Part shown: in pieces, positions 1 through 9,270 of the stretch
Layout of the letters: each line of letters opens with the position of its first letter
Position numbering within the stretch: position 1 is the first letter of the stretch
NCBI GenBank assembly: GCA_016719925.1
Contig: JADJYC010000012.1
Span: forward strand, 1-64,000
Direction of reading: 5' to 3'
DNA from: Crocinitomicaceae bacterium
GTDB lineage: Bacteria; Bacteroidota; Bacteroidia; Flavobacteriales_D; Crocinitomicaceae
DNA length: 64,000 bases
Notes under the pieces: model-generated
What the model was told of the DNA's origin: nothing
What the model saw: the letters and a program-made list of their open reading frames with translations, nothing else
The model's database searches: none
Made by a program: the position numbers and the translations under genes

Positions 1-58
1 GACATCCGATGCATTTGTCGAGATGAAATACCATTGAAATTTGTGATCTAACGTCCAT
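1..58 (-). CDS. narH: Nitrate reductase beta subunit NarH, N-terminal fragment
   Basis: Only the first 19 codons lie in the window. The start ATG reads leftwards from position 58, and the translation begins MDVRSQISMVFHLDKCIGC. This matches the start of the iron-sulphur beta subunit of respiratory nitrate reductase, whose first ferredoxin-type cluster motif begins CIGC. It follows the narG stop by about 38 bases, in the usual narG-narH order. The protein would pass electrons from the membrane subunit to NarG. The rest of the gene, and any narJ or narI, lies beyond the left edge. Confidence 0.85.
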   Translation of the reverse strand, partial: MDVRSQISMVFHLDKCIGC

Positions 59-96
59 AACTTTTTTTTTTCGTTAATTCCTATTTTGTCGCTTTT

Positions 97-3000
97 TTAA
101 TATTCCACTTTATCCATTCTGCGTACAAGTACGTGCGTATCTCTGTTTACTCCAACCGGTCCCCAATAGTTGAAGTGATAAGTAAATTGCCCGTAACCTC
201 CGCACAGAAGATTTGGTTTCAAGTGTACACGTGTGAACGAGTTGTTCATACCACCGCGTCTTGGTTCACCGTTTTTACCTCTTCTGATTTGTGATTTTGG
301 AACATTGTAAGTTCTTTCAACAGCGTGGTAAACAATGCAAACTCCGCTTGGAATACGTGCACTGACGCAGGCGCGTGTTACATATACTCCGTGGTCATTA
401 TATACTTCCACAAAATCGTTGTCTTTAATTCCAAGTGATGCCGCATCTTCTTCACTCAGCCAGCAAGGTTCACCTCCGCGAGATAGCGTAAGCATTCTCA
501 GAGTATCTCCATACGTTGAGTGAATATGCCATTTACCATGTGGTGTAAGGATGTTTAATACTTTGGCTTTACCGTCATTAACCGTTACACGCATGTCACC
601 ATATACCTCAGGAGTTGGAGATGGTTTGTATGTTGCAAGATGTTCTCCGAATGCGATGTAAGCATCATGATCAAGATAGAAATGTTGTCTTCCGGTTAAT
701 GTTCTCCATGGAACAAACATGTCTACGTTATAGGTATAAGCCGCATAGGTTCTTCCATCATGCATTAATCCTGACCAGAGTGGTGACGAGTTGTAGCGCT
801 TAGGCTGAGCTTGCAAATCGCGGTAAGAGATATCGATGTCGCGATAAGGCATTCCTAATTCAGCAATTGCAGGTACACCAATTTTCTCGGCCATGTTTCT
901 GTAAGCACGGTCAGCCAGTTTACCATTTGTTAGTGAGGATAATTTCAGAATGGCATTGATTCCTTCAACATCTTCTTTCAATGATGGATATTCTGTTCCG
1001 TCTTTCCATTTGGTAATGTGCTGGCGGTGTGTAAGCATTTCTTCATACACATCTTCACACATATAATGGTTACCGTGTGCACCCAATCCGTTTTTGGCAA
1101 CACCTTTTCCAAGCGAAATAAACTTGTCATAAATTTTGGTGTAATCTCTTTCAACGATGTTTATTTTGTGCATTGTTTTTCCGGGGATCAGATCACATTC
1201 TCCTTTTGCCCAGTCTTGCAAGGTCAACTGAGAAATTTCATCTTTCGAGTCGTGAGACAACGGAGAGTTGACAACATCTTTCATCACATCAGGCAAATAA
1301 GTTGGAGCCATTTCCTGAACTTTTTTAGCCAGTGTCTGGAAAATCTGCCAGTCAGTTTTTGATTCCCAAACCGGTGGAATTGCTTCTGACAACGGGTGAA
1401 TGAATGAGTGCATATCGGTTGAGTTGATATCCGCTTTTTCATACCACGATGCCGTTGGAAGAACGATATCTGAATAAAGCGCAGAAGTATCCATTCTGAA
1501 ATTGATGTCAATCACCAAATCCATTTTTCCTCTCGCACCTTCTTTTTTGAATTCGATATCTTCTACCAGATCTCCTGCAACTTCATCTGCAATTTTATTG
1601 GTGTGTGTTCCCAGATAGTGATCCAAGAAATATTCATGTCCTTTAGAAGAAGTACCAATTGCATTTCCTCTCCAGATAAACCACACACGTGGGAAATTGA
1701 TTTCTTCGTCTGGCTGAACACAGGCGTGTTTAAGATCGCCTGTTTTAAGTTTTTTCACAATATAATCTGTGATTGCTTTATCATCTGCAGCACCCGCAGC
1801 CTGAGCTTCTTTCACTAATTCGAAATTGTTCTGATTGTATTGCGGATAATATGGCATCCAACCGTTTCTGACAGATTTTACAACCCAGTCAGCGGTGTGC
1901 ATATTTGCCAGTTTATTATCAGGAGATGAGTTATAGAATTTTTGATTTCCATCATATCTCCACTGACTTGTATTAATGTAATGCCAGAGTGGTGCTTGCT
2001 GCAATCTTGGAACAGTTCCCCAGTCTTTTGAACTCATAATGGTTCCCCATGAATCCATCGGTGCAAGTTTTTCCTGACCAACATAGTGATTCATTCCACC
2101 ACCATTTTTACCGTTGCATCCGGTTAACATCTGTGCCATAATTGCTGAACGGTACATCAGATTTTCATGGAACCAGTGGTTGATACCTGCACCAACAATC
2201 ACCATACATGCACCTTCTGTTTTTTCAGCTGTGCTTGCCCATTCTCTTGCAATCTGCAGAACAGTTTTCGGACCAATGCCGGTGAAAATTTCCTGCCAAG
2301 CAGGAGTATATGCTGCAAATTTATCTTCATAGTTTGCCGGGTATGCTCCTTCCAATCCTCTTCCAACACCATACTGTGCCATGGTGATATCATAGATAGT
2401 TGTTACCGGAATTTTTGCTCCGTTTTTGTCTGTGATATATCTTACCGGAACCCCGCGAAGTACTTTTTTCTTGTGTCCGTATTCTACAAATTCTACCTGC
2501 AGAACACCATCTTTTTATCAATGAAACTTAATTCAGGGTCATAATCTTTTCCTGATTCACCATCCTGAAATAAAAGATTCCATTTTCCTTTTTGTTGCTG
2601 CCAGCGATGCCCCATAGTTCCTCCGGGACAAACAAGTTCGCCTGTTTTGGCATCTACGTTCAGGAATTTCCAGTCTGCATTTTCAGCGTCTTTGTATTTT
2701 GCAACTTCACCTGCTTTCACCATTTTTCCAGGGTGATAAGCACCATCTTTTTCATCCAGTTTAATAATGAAAGGACAGTCCGTAAATTTTTTCACGTAAT
2801 CAATGAAGTAAGGTACTTTTCTGTCAACGTGGAATTCTTTTAAAATGACGTGAGTAACAGCCATCCAGAATGCACCGTCAGAACCAGCGTGAACCGGAAT
2901 CCACTGATCAGCGTGTTTTGCAACCATGCTGAAGTCAGGCGACATAACAACTGTTTTGGTACCATTGTGACGTGCTTCAGAGAAGAAGTGAATGTCTGGT

Positions 3001-3737
3001 GTACGAGTCATACCCAGGTTTGCACCCATGTCAACAATATATTTTGATTTATACCAGTCAGCACTTTCACAAACGTCTGTTTGTTCACCCCAGATTTCAG
3101 GGAATGCATTTGGTAAATCACAATACCAATCGTAGAAACTCAGATTCACCCCACCCATTAATTGAAGATAACGTGCACCTGATGCATAACTGAGCATACT
3201 CATTGCCGGAATCGGAGAAAATCCGATGATACGGTCAGAGCCATATTTTTGAACAGTATATATATTAGAAGCTGCAATCAGTTCTAAAAGTTCATCCCAG
3301 TGAACTCTTCTGAACCCACCTTTACCTCTTGCTCTCTGATATCTGTGACGCTGAACAGGATCAGCCTGAATACTTGCCCAGGCTTTAACCGGATCGTTAG
3401 CATTTTTTGCTTTCGCTTCGCGATACAAATCAATTAACGCTCCGCGCACAATCGGATATTTAACACGGATTGGACTGTAGAGGTACCATGAATATGAAAT
3501 ACCACGCTGACATCCTCTTGGTTCATAAGGAGGAACCTCTTTATTAAACTGAGGATAATCTACTTGTTGTAATTCCCAGACTACAATTCCGTCTTTGACG
3601 TGAATTGCCCATGAACAGCCACCGGTACAATTCACACCGTGTGTAGATCTGACAACCTTATCGTATTGCCATCTGTTTCTGTAAAATTCTTCCCATTTTC
3701 TGGTTTTCGGGGAGATGATATCTTCTATCCAGCTCAT
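97..3737 (-). CDS. narG: Respiratory nitrate reductase alpha subunit NarG (one frameshift)
   Basis: Molybdopterin catalytic subunit that reduces nitrate to nitrite. The N-terminus carries the FS0 cluster ligands H33, C37, C41 and C76 with the NarG spacing, and the molybdenum ligand aspartate at about D203 in SFYDWYCDLP. There is no twin-arginine signal, so the protein is predicted to face the cytoplasm as in Escherichia coli. Merged length is about 1,213 residues, close to the usual 1,250. The frame is broken at the T run 2512-2516: adding one base gives FIDKKDGVLQVEFVEYGHKK and joins the two halves without a stop. I read this as a sequencing deletion, not a pseudogene. It follows the di-haem cytochrome gene by 19 bases and precedes narH, so these three form one operon driven from the FNR-type site at 4665-4678. 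Confidence 0.93.
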
Positions 3738-3756
3738 TATTTCCAGGTATTAATTG

Positions 3757-4602
3757 TTAGTTAATTGATCTTATTTGTCTTGCAAAAATTTGTTCTTTCA
3801 CAGAATGTTTTTTACGCTTGTTCCATATCAGCATGATGAGAATGAGAAGGACAAAAAATCCTCCGAAACCGTACGCCAAAAATGTGATAACGCTTGATGA
3901 TCTGTTTTCAGGCTGATTAGCTGAAACAGATTTAAGGAAAGCAGAAAGACTTTTTTGCTCAGGTCCGCTCACCGGATTATTTTTATACGCGGAATTCATT
4001 GCAGGGAATGGAGCGTTGGTAATCATTGCCATGATGCCTGCTTCTCCCAAACGGGCATAAACATCTGTCAGGTCTTTGGCAAGATATCCTCCGACAACGC
4101 CATCAGCACTTACATCATGACAGGAAATACAACTTGGTCCTCCGTTGAAAAAACTTTTTTCACCGGTAAAGTATTTTTTTCCTTCTGCAATTTCGACATC
4201 ACTATATACAATGTCAACCATTTGTGCGGTATCTGTTCCTGAACCGGCACCAAGTGTTCCAAGATAAGTGATCAATGCATCCATTTCAGCACCGCTAAAT
4301 TGTGTGAAGGGAGGCATTACCATATTATTGTATTCCGCAGAAATTGCTTTGGCATCCGGATCACCGGAAGCAATCATTGCCTGGGAATCTTTAATCCAGG
4401 ATTTTAACCATTCAGTTGATCTTTTTTCTGTAATGCCGGCCATACCAGGCCCGACCAGTTTACCGTCTGTGGTTTTATGACATGCCGCACAATTGGTTTG
4501 GAACAATTGAGAACCGTCCTGAGCGGTTCCTGATGTAACTCCAAACAACAGTGACATTCCTAAAGCCAGTGTTTTAGAGGATTTATAAAATTTGGTTTTC
4601 AT
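3757..4602 (-). CDS. Membrane-anchored di-haem cytochrome c of the nar operon
   Basis: A 281-residue exported cytochrome. An N-terminal signal peptide (residues 1-27, ending SGTAQ) is followed by two class I haem motifs, CAACH at 38-42 and CISCH at 158-162. A C-terminal membrane helix lies at about 238-260 with a basic tail (WNKRKK), so both haems sit on the periplasmic side. It is the first gene of the nar operon. A cytochrome c gene with narG is known from Thermus (narC); equivalence here is inferred from position only. It could carry quinol-derived electrons to or from the nitrate reductase, or to the NorC/NorB pair encoded next door. The FNR-type operator lies 63 bases upstream of its start. 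Confidence 0.82.
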   Translation of the reverse strand: MKTKFYKSSKTLALGMSLLFGVTSGTAQDGSQLFQTNCAACHKTTDGKLVGPGMAGITEKRSTEWLKSWIKDSQAMIASGDPDAKAISAEYNNMVMPPFTQFSGAEMDALITYLGTLGAGSGTDTAQMVDIVYSDVEIAEGKKYFTGEKSFFNGGPSCISCHDVSADGVVGGYLAKDLTDVYARLGEAGIMAMITNAPFPAMNSAYKNNPVSGPEQKSLSAFLKSVSANQPENRSSSVITFLAYGFGGFFVLLILIMLIWNKRKKHSVKEQIFARQIRSIN

Positions 4603-4664
4603 TGTGACAAGTGTTTAAGTGCTAAACTATGTCCCAAAGGTGTACATTAAACTATGCCCACAAA

Positions 4665-4678
4665 ATGATATGCGTCAT
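4665..4678 (-). promoter_or_regulatory. FNR/CRP-type operator for the cytochrome c-narGH operon
   Basis: ATGATATGCGTCAT, a TGA-N6-TCA palindrome. On the minus strand the box CACCTTTG (4642 to 4635), a TAnnTTTG-like minus-7 element, ends 36.5 bases from the operator centre. Transcription would start near 4630, giving a short leader before the ATG at 4602. The geometry fits a class II activator site centred near -41. Confidence 0.75.
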
Positions 4679-4717
4679 ACTTTTTGAGATTATAGTCAGA
4701 ATTCTATAAAACTGATA

Positions 4718-6025
4718 TTATTCAGTTTTTTGCTTCAGATTCTCAGGAAAATCAAGCAGAAACTCAAAGAAAAAATGGAAGAGCAGCGCCAGAAAACCAA
4801 GGGCCAGTGTGACGCCGGATATCATAAATACATGAAACCAGTTATTCAATTCAGACATAACCGCACCAAAGGCCTCACCGTTATGTAAAGCAAGTCCTTT
4901 TAATATGCCGCTTGTGATAAGCGTTATCCAGAAAACGCCAAGCGACAGGTTTATCACCCAATAACAGATTTTTACCCAACCGGAGTTATTCCAGCCGAAA
5001 TGATGAATAATAAAACTGATAATAATCATGGAATTAATTCCAATAGTACTTCCCATGGCGTGCGCAACTGTAACATGCGTGCCATGCGTATAGAAATTTA
5101 CTGCCGGAATGGATATAAGTATGGCCAGTGCCAGATTGAGAAATACCCAAATATCCGATGCAAGAATAAACAGATAAGCGTTTTTGTTTGCATGTTTCTT
5201 AGCGCTATCCAAAGTGCTCTTCCATTTCCAGATTATTCTGCCAATGATAAAAAGTTCAGTCATACTTATAAAATAAGCGGTATTTCCAATCCACTCTGAA
5301 GAGGGAACAGCGTAAATGTGGTGCGCCCAGTTGAAGAATAAATTTGTGAGACCGACAAAAAAAAGTACAAAACCGATTTTTGAATGTGCGTAAAAATTTT
5401 CACCGCTGATTTTTTCCATAACATAAATGCCACTGCCGTAAATCAGCATATTCCATGAGCCAACGAGTGAGCCGTATGATTTCCACTGAACAGTTAGTTC
5501 GCGCACTACAGAACTGCTGAAATAATCAAAGATCCAAAGGTTGGCTTCCATGAATGTGACAAAAAATATCACAATTCCGGTTCCCCACATCCACAAATAA
5601 ACCGGCCATGATTTTACTTTATAAACAGAGAGAAAAAATACAATTCCGAATAAAATCCATGAGAACAAAATTGGCAGAGAAAGCACAGGTGGAAATTCCC
5701 AATATTCTCTTCCCCCAAAAGTTCCCTGGAAATAGGAGATAATAATCAGAATACCGGTGACATTAAAAATAAGCCAATGCAGCAGACCCAGAATTCTCAG
5801 CCGTATAATTTTAGTGCATTCAAGATAATTATACACCGCGCCAATTCCGCAGCTGAATATCCATGCAACGGCTAAGGAGGTATGAAGCGGGCGCGCTTTA
5901 TAAAATGCTATTTCAGGAAAAAAATCAGGATAAATAAACTGGATGGAAGCCAGTGCGCCAAATAACAATGCAAGTGTAAGAGAAGTAATTCCTGTAATGA
6001 TAAATAGTCTTCCGATTCTGATCAT
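4718..6025 (-). CDS. Divergent NorB-like haem-copper oxidase superfamily subunit
   Basis: A 435-residue protein with about 12 membrane helices that aligns over its length with the cNOR catalytic subunit. Conserved features are the low-spin haem ligand H48 (ARPLHTSLAVAW), the GREYWE motif at 105-110, the HH pair H235/H236 and the THGT..VAH segment with H314 and H322. Aligned by hand to Pseudomonas NorB from memory, FeB ligand H207 is Y184, glutamates E211 and E215 are V188 and N192, and low-spin haem ligand H349 is M324. It is 9 bases downstream of norC and within the regulator-norC operon, so a role in NO turnover is likely. With these ligands missing, standard NO reductase activity should not be assumed. 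No frameshift is seen in it. Confidence 0.7.
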   Translation of the reverse strand: MIRIGRLFIITGITSLTLALLFGALASIQFIYPDFFPEIAFYKARPLHTSLAVAWIFSCGIGAVYNYLECTKIIRLRILGLLHWLIFNVTGILIIISYFQGTFGGREYWEFPPVLSLPILFSWILFGIVFFLSVYKVKSWPVYLWMWGTGIVIFFVTFMEANLWIFDYFSSSVVRELTVQWKSYGSLVGSWNMLIYGSGIYVMEKISGENFYAHSKIGFVLFFVGLTNLFFNWAHHIYAVPSSEWIGNTAYFISMTELFIIGRIIWKWKSTLDSAKKHANKNAYLFILASDIWVFLNLALAILISIPAVNFYTHGTHVTVAHAMGSTIGINSMIIISFIIHHFGWNNSGWVKICYWVINLSLGVFWITLITSGILKGLALHNGEAFGAVMSELNNWFHVFMISGVTLALGFLALLFHFFFEFLLDFPENLKQKTE

Positions 6026-6034
6026 AGTGTCAGC

Positions 6035-6439
6035 TTATTTTTTTTTGTCCATGTTACCATACCAGGTAAGTCTGATTGTAGAATCCGGATAAACTGTTGT
6101 TGAATCAATAAACGTCAGATAAGCAATAAGAGAATTAATTTCTTCATCCTGCAGATTGAAATCAGGCATTTTAGCTGTGCCATTTTCAATAAAACTCCGT
6201 GTGTAAATTTCACCTTTTACTGAGATCACATTAGTCAGATCAGGTCCCATATATCCACCTAAACCATAAATCTGATGACATGCAATACAATTTTTTTCCT
6301 GAAAGATATTTTTTCCTGAGTGTGCCTCAGGGCTCATTCCTGATTTTGTTTCAGTACCCTTTGTATAAACAAAAACTGAATAAGAAATGTACGCAAATAC
6401 AAGAGAAAAAAATATAAGTCTTTTATGCTGCAGTTTCAT
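6035..6439 (-). CDS. norC: NorC-like membrane-anchored cytochrome c
   Basis: A 134-residue protein with one N-terminal membrane anchor (about residues 8-25) and a single periplasmic haem domain. The haem motif is CIACH (51-55), followed by QIYGLGGYMGPDLTNV, a signature of the small subunit of cytochrome-type NO reductase. M91 in TAKMPDF is the likely sixth haem ligand. NorC feeds electrons to the catalytic subunit, here the divergent NorB-like protein encoded 9 bases downstream. Its ATG overlaps the TGA of the upstream regulator gene (TGATG), which suggests translational coupling. Confidence 0.85.
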   Translation of the reverse strand: MKLQHKRLIFFSLVFAYISYSVFVYTKGTETKSGMSPEAHSGKNIFQEKNCIACHQIYGLGGYMGPDLTNVISVKGEIYTRSFIENGTAKMPDFNLQDEEINSLIAYLTFIDSTTVYPDSTIRLTWYGNMDKKK

Positions 6440-7088
6440 CAGGCTGATTCCAAAAGTTTTTCATAACTCCGGATAGTAATTCCGTCACCGTCTCTGTCAA
6501 TAATTCTTCGGTTGATGAGATTTTCAATTTCACCCACCAGTTGTTTTCTGGTGGTATGTATCATGGAAGAAAGTTCAGCAAGAGTGACAAAAATTTTAAT
6601 TGATTTTCCTTCGGCTACTTCTTCCGGAACAGTATGCGAAGGACATAAAAAGATCAGCGCGTCAATTAGTTTTTTTCTGAATGTGATTTTCGGTCCGTAT
6701 GATTTTCTTTTTTCAATGTAATCCATTCTCCGGTAAAGAAGATTGATCACAAAATCACGCACCATTTTATTTTCCTTCAGCAAGTGGATAAATTCTTCTC
6801 TTGAAATAAGCAGTATATCGGCAGATTCAGAAATAACCGTGGTGGTGTAAGCACAAGATTCATATCCATTGTAGTAAGAAGATAATCCGAAAAAACTACC
6901 TGATCCGAGCAGCCAGATGAGTACATCTTTTTGTCCTTTACCCGTGAATTGTCAATGCGTATTTTTCCGGTTACCAGAAAATAAATTCCTTCAACACCGG
7001 ACTCATTGCTGTATATAACGCTTCCACGGGAGTATTTTTTTTCCCGCGCACCGTATTCCTTTAGAAGTAATTCAATTTCCAGTGACAT
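6439..7088 (-). CDS. CRP/FNR-family regulator without cysteines, Dnr-like (one frameshift)
   Basis: Merged protein of about 216 residues: an N-terminal cyclic-nucleotide-like beta-roll (SRGSVIYSNESGVEGIYFLVTGKI) and a C-terminal winged helix (TLAELSSMIHTTRKQLVGEI). The frame breaks near the C run at 6941-6943. Reading the other frame continues as GQKDVLIWLLGSGSFFGLSS and joins the second half without a stop. No cysteine cluster is present, so it is not an oxygen sensor of the FNR kind. Its place in an operon with norC and norB-like suggests an NO- or nitrite-responsive Dnr/NnrR-like role (inference). The recognition helix TTRKQLVGEIENL lacks the E...R pair that reads TGA, so it may bind a different operator. 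FNR-type site 7139-7152 lies upstream. Confidence 0.78.
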
Positions 7089-7138
7089 AAACTATGTTCT
7101 GATGTGAACAAAGATCTGATAATGAGCCCGCACAGAAA

Positions 7139-7152
7139 ATGAGATGGATCAT
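7139..7152 (-). promoter_or_regulatory. FNR/CRP-type operator for the regulator-norC-norB operon
   Basis: ATGAGATGGATCAT. On the minus strand the box GATCTTTG (7116 to 7109) ends 36.5 bases from the operator centre, the same spacing as at the nar, moeA and other sites. Transcription would begin near 7104, about 16 bases before the ATG at 7088. Confidence 0.72.
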
Positions 7153-7170
7153 AAAAAGTATTCACGTAAA

Positions 7171-7881
7171 TCAGTCTTCAATATTTGCTATGCGGTGAAG
7201 CTGATCCGGTTTCAGAATCTGAATATCCTTTCCGTTGATGTGAATGATTTCTTCTTTATTAAGATCAGAAAGTGTACGTATAGTTGTCTCAGTTGTGACT
7301 CCCGCCATATCTCCGATTTCTCTTCTGGTAAGTCGGATATCTAAGGTTATTCCGTCTGGTTTAGTTCCGAATTTTCCTTTGAGTTGCATCAATACTTCTG
7401 CAATTCTTTCACGAACCGATTTTTGCGTGATATCAACCAGCTGCTGTTCAGATTGTCTTAATTCCCTTGCTAGTAACTGAATGGTATTCAGACAAAGGGT
7501 ATTATTCGATTCCAGTAATTCAAAAAATTTTTTCTTGGAGAGATAACAGATATAACTGTCTTCAATTGCAGTGGCTGTTGCTTTGTAGGGTTCATTGCAT
7601 AAAAGCGAACGGTACCCAAGTGTGTCAGCATTTCCGGATATGCGTACGATTTGTTCTTTGCCTTCATCTCCCAGTTTGGAAATTTTTACTTTTCCGTTAA
7701 AGATACAGTACAGACCATGAGGATGATTTCCTTCGTAAAAAATAACCTGTCCCTTTTTATAGAAATTGTTGCCTTTGTCTTCTCCCAGAATTGCTTTGTC
7801 TTGCTTGGAAAGACATGAAAAAACACCGCCTTTATTCTGGCAGTCTTCACAATTGGGCATATCGAGTTTGCTGCTTTTCAT
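7171..7881 (-). CDS. FNR-type transcription regulator with N-terminal cysteines
   Basis: A CRP/FNR-family activator of about 236 residues. I chose the ATG at 7881 (MKSSKLDMPNCEDC); an in-frame ATG at 7926 would add 15 residues. Cysteines at 11, 14 and 23 (CEDC, then FSC) plus C112 (DSYICYLS) match the number and placement of the four cluster ligands of E. coli FNR, although the spacing CX2CX8C differs from CX2CX5C. The recognition helix TTETTIRTL keeps the glutamate and arginine that read TGA half-sites, fitting the ATGA-N6-TCAT sites found across the island. It is the best candidate for the regulator acting at those sites. A weak-geometry copy of the site lies at 7952-7965, so it may control itself. 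Confidence 0.85.
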   Translation of the reverse strand: MKSSKLDMPNCEDCQNKGGVFSCLSKQDKAILGEDKGNNFYKKGQVIFYEGNHPHGLYCIFNGKVKISKLGDEGKEQIVRISGNADTLGYRSLLCNEPYKATATAIEDSYICYLSKKKFFELLESNNTLCLNTIQLLARELRQSEQQLVDITQKSVRERIAEVLMQLKGKFGTKPDGITLDIRLTRREIGDMAGVTTETTIRTLSDLNKEEIIHINGKDIQILKPDQLHRIANIED

Positions 7882-7951
7882 ACCGCTTGAGTTTATCGTA
7901 AAATTACTTACAAAGGAACTCAGCAAAAAGGCGAAAAGTCATCTTTACTAT

Positions 7952-7965
7952 ATGATATAAATCAT
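7952..7965. promoter_or_regulatory. FNR/CRP-type operator between the fnr-like gene and moeA
   Basis: ATGATATAAATCAT. Centre-to-centre distance to the moeA operator (8015-8028) is 63 bases, about six helical turns, so both would lie on the same DNA face. Only a poor minus-7 candidate (CCTTTTTG, 34.5 bases away) is seen in the fnr direction, so it may autoregulate the fnr-like gene or assist moeA. Confidence 0.6.
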
Positions 7966-8014
7966 ATATACAGGATTGAGATTCGTTAAAACCTGAAAAA
8001 CAAACGCAATATTA

Positions 8015-8028
8015 ATGACGTGAATCAT
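8015..8028 (+). promoter_or_regulatory. FNR/CRP-type operator and promoter of moeA-tnaA
   Basis: ATGACGTGAATCAT. The box TACATTTG at 8051-8058 matches TAnnTTTG exactly and ends 36.5 bases from the operator centre. Predicted transcription start is near 8063, a few bases before the moeA ATG at 8075. Confidence 0.78.
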
Positions 8029-8074
8029 TTTACAAGAAATCTGACAACGGTACATTTGAAACAAAATTTACGCA

Positions 8075-9250
8075 ATGATTACCATTGAACAAGCGATACA
8101 GAAAATTGAAGAAGTAGTTTCCGTTACACAGAAAGTTAGAATTCCTTTGATGCAGGCTACCGGAAAAATTCTGGCTGAGCCTGTTTCAGCTCCAATCGAT
8201 CTGCCACCTTTCAGGCAATCAGCGATGGATGGTTATGCGCTCTGTTTCAATCCGGATTTCGATCACTATTTAATTGTTGGAGAATTGGCTGCTGGTGACG
8301 CCACAACATTTTCATTAGAACCCGGACAATGTGTAAGGATATTTACCGGAGCAAAGGTTCCGGATTTAGCCAACATGGTTATTATGCAGGAAGATATCAG
8401 AACTGAAAATGGTTTTCTCATTCTTGAAAATCATGTAAAGGAGGGCAGTCATATCAGAAATCAGGGAGAGCAAATAAAAAAAGATGCATCGGTTTATCAG
8501 CCGGGAAGAATACTTTCACCCGCCTGTGTCGGATTTTTATGTTCACTGGGTATAACTGAGGTAAGTGTTTACAGAAAACCAAAAATTACCATCATAGCTA
8601 CCGGAAGTGAATTGGTGAAACCGGGGAATCCTTTGCCACAGGGAAAAATTTATGAAAGTAATTCTTTCATGCTTCAAAGCGCAGTGGAATATTATAAACT
8701 CGCTGAGGCAAATATTATCTGGGTAAAAGATGATCTGAATGAAATTTCAAAAACCATTCAAGACGCAATTAATCAATCTGATTTTATTCTTTTGTCAGGC
8801 GGAATTTCTGCTGGTGATTATGATTTCGTTTCTCAGGCACTTGAAATGAATAATGTAAAATGTATTTTTCATAAGGTAAAACAGAAACCGGGAAAACCGC
8901 TTTATTTTGGTGTGCATGATTCTGGTAAATATATTTTTGGACTTCCGGGAAATCCTGCAGCGGCAATGACTTCTTTCTTAATTTATGTAATTCCTGCATT
9001 GCGCAAATTTTCAGGCGAAGGATTCACCGGATTACAGAAAATTCAGATTCCGCTGGAAAATGCGTATGCTAAAAATGATGATAAAGGATATTTTCTCAAA
9101 GCGAGTATAAAAAATCAAAAAGCAAAAATTCTTCAGGGTCAGAATTCAGACATGATGTTTTCATTTTCTGAATCAGACGCGCTGATGTATATACCTGAAG
9201 ATGTTCATCAAATGGAGGCAGATGATCTGGTGGAGTTATATCTTATCTGA
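8075..9250 (+). CDS. moeA: Molybdopterin molybdenumtransferase MoeA
   Basis: Inserts molybdenum into adenylated molybdopterin to form active cofactor for enzymes such as NarG. The 391-residue length is normal for MoeA. Recognisable parts are the N-terminal MoeA segment with PPFRQSAMDGYAL (about residues 48-60) and the MogA-like central domain with SGGISAGDYDFV, the substrate and metal binding signature. GLPGNPAAAMTSF follows later in that domain. It starts just after an FNR-type promoter and is followed after 20 bases by the tryptophanase gene, so the two are probably cotranscribed. The remaining cofactor genes (moaD to moaCB) follow the tryptophanase gene from their own promoter. Confidence 0.95.
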   Translation: MITIEQAIQKIEEVVSVTQKVRIPLMQATGKILAEPVSAPIDLPPFRQSAMDGYALCFNPDFDHYLIVGELAAGDATTFSLEPGQCVRIFTGAKVPDLANMVIMQEDIRTENGFLILENHVKEGSHIRNQGEQIKKDASVYQPGRILSPACVGFLCSLGITEVSVYRKPKITIIATGSELVKPGNPLPQGKIYESNSFMLQSAVEYYKLAEANIIWVKDDLNEISKTIQDAINQSDFILLSGGISAGDYDFVSQALEMNNVKCIFHKVKQKPGKPLYFGVHDSGKYIFGLPGNPAAAMTSFLIYVIPALRKFSGEGFTGLQKIQIPLENAYAKNDDKGYFLKASIKNQKAKILQGQNSDMMFSFSESDALMYIPEDVHQMEADDLVELYLI

Positions 9251-9270
9251 CAAAAATCACACAAAAAAAT

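Noticed and set aside
2383..2520. narG as two separate genes or a pseudogene
   Set aside because: One added base in a five-T run joins the halves through conserved NarG sequence with no stop, and similar breaks occur in many housekeeping genes.
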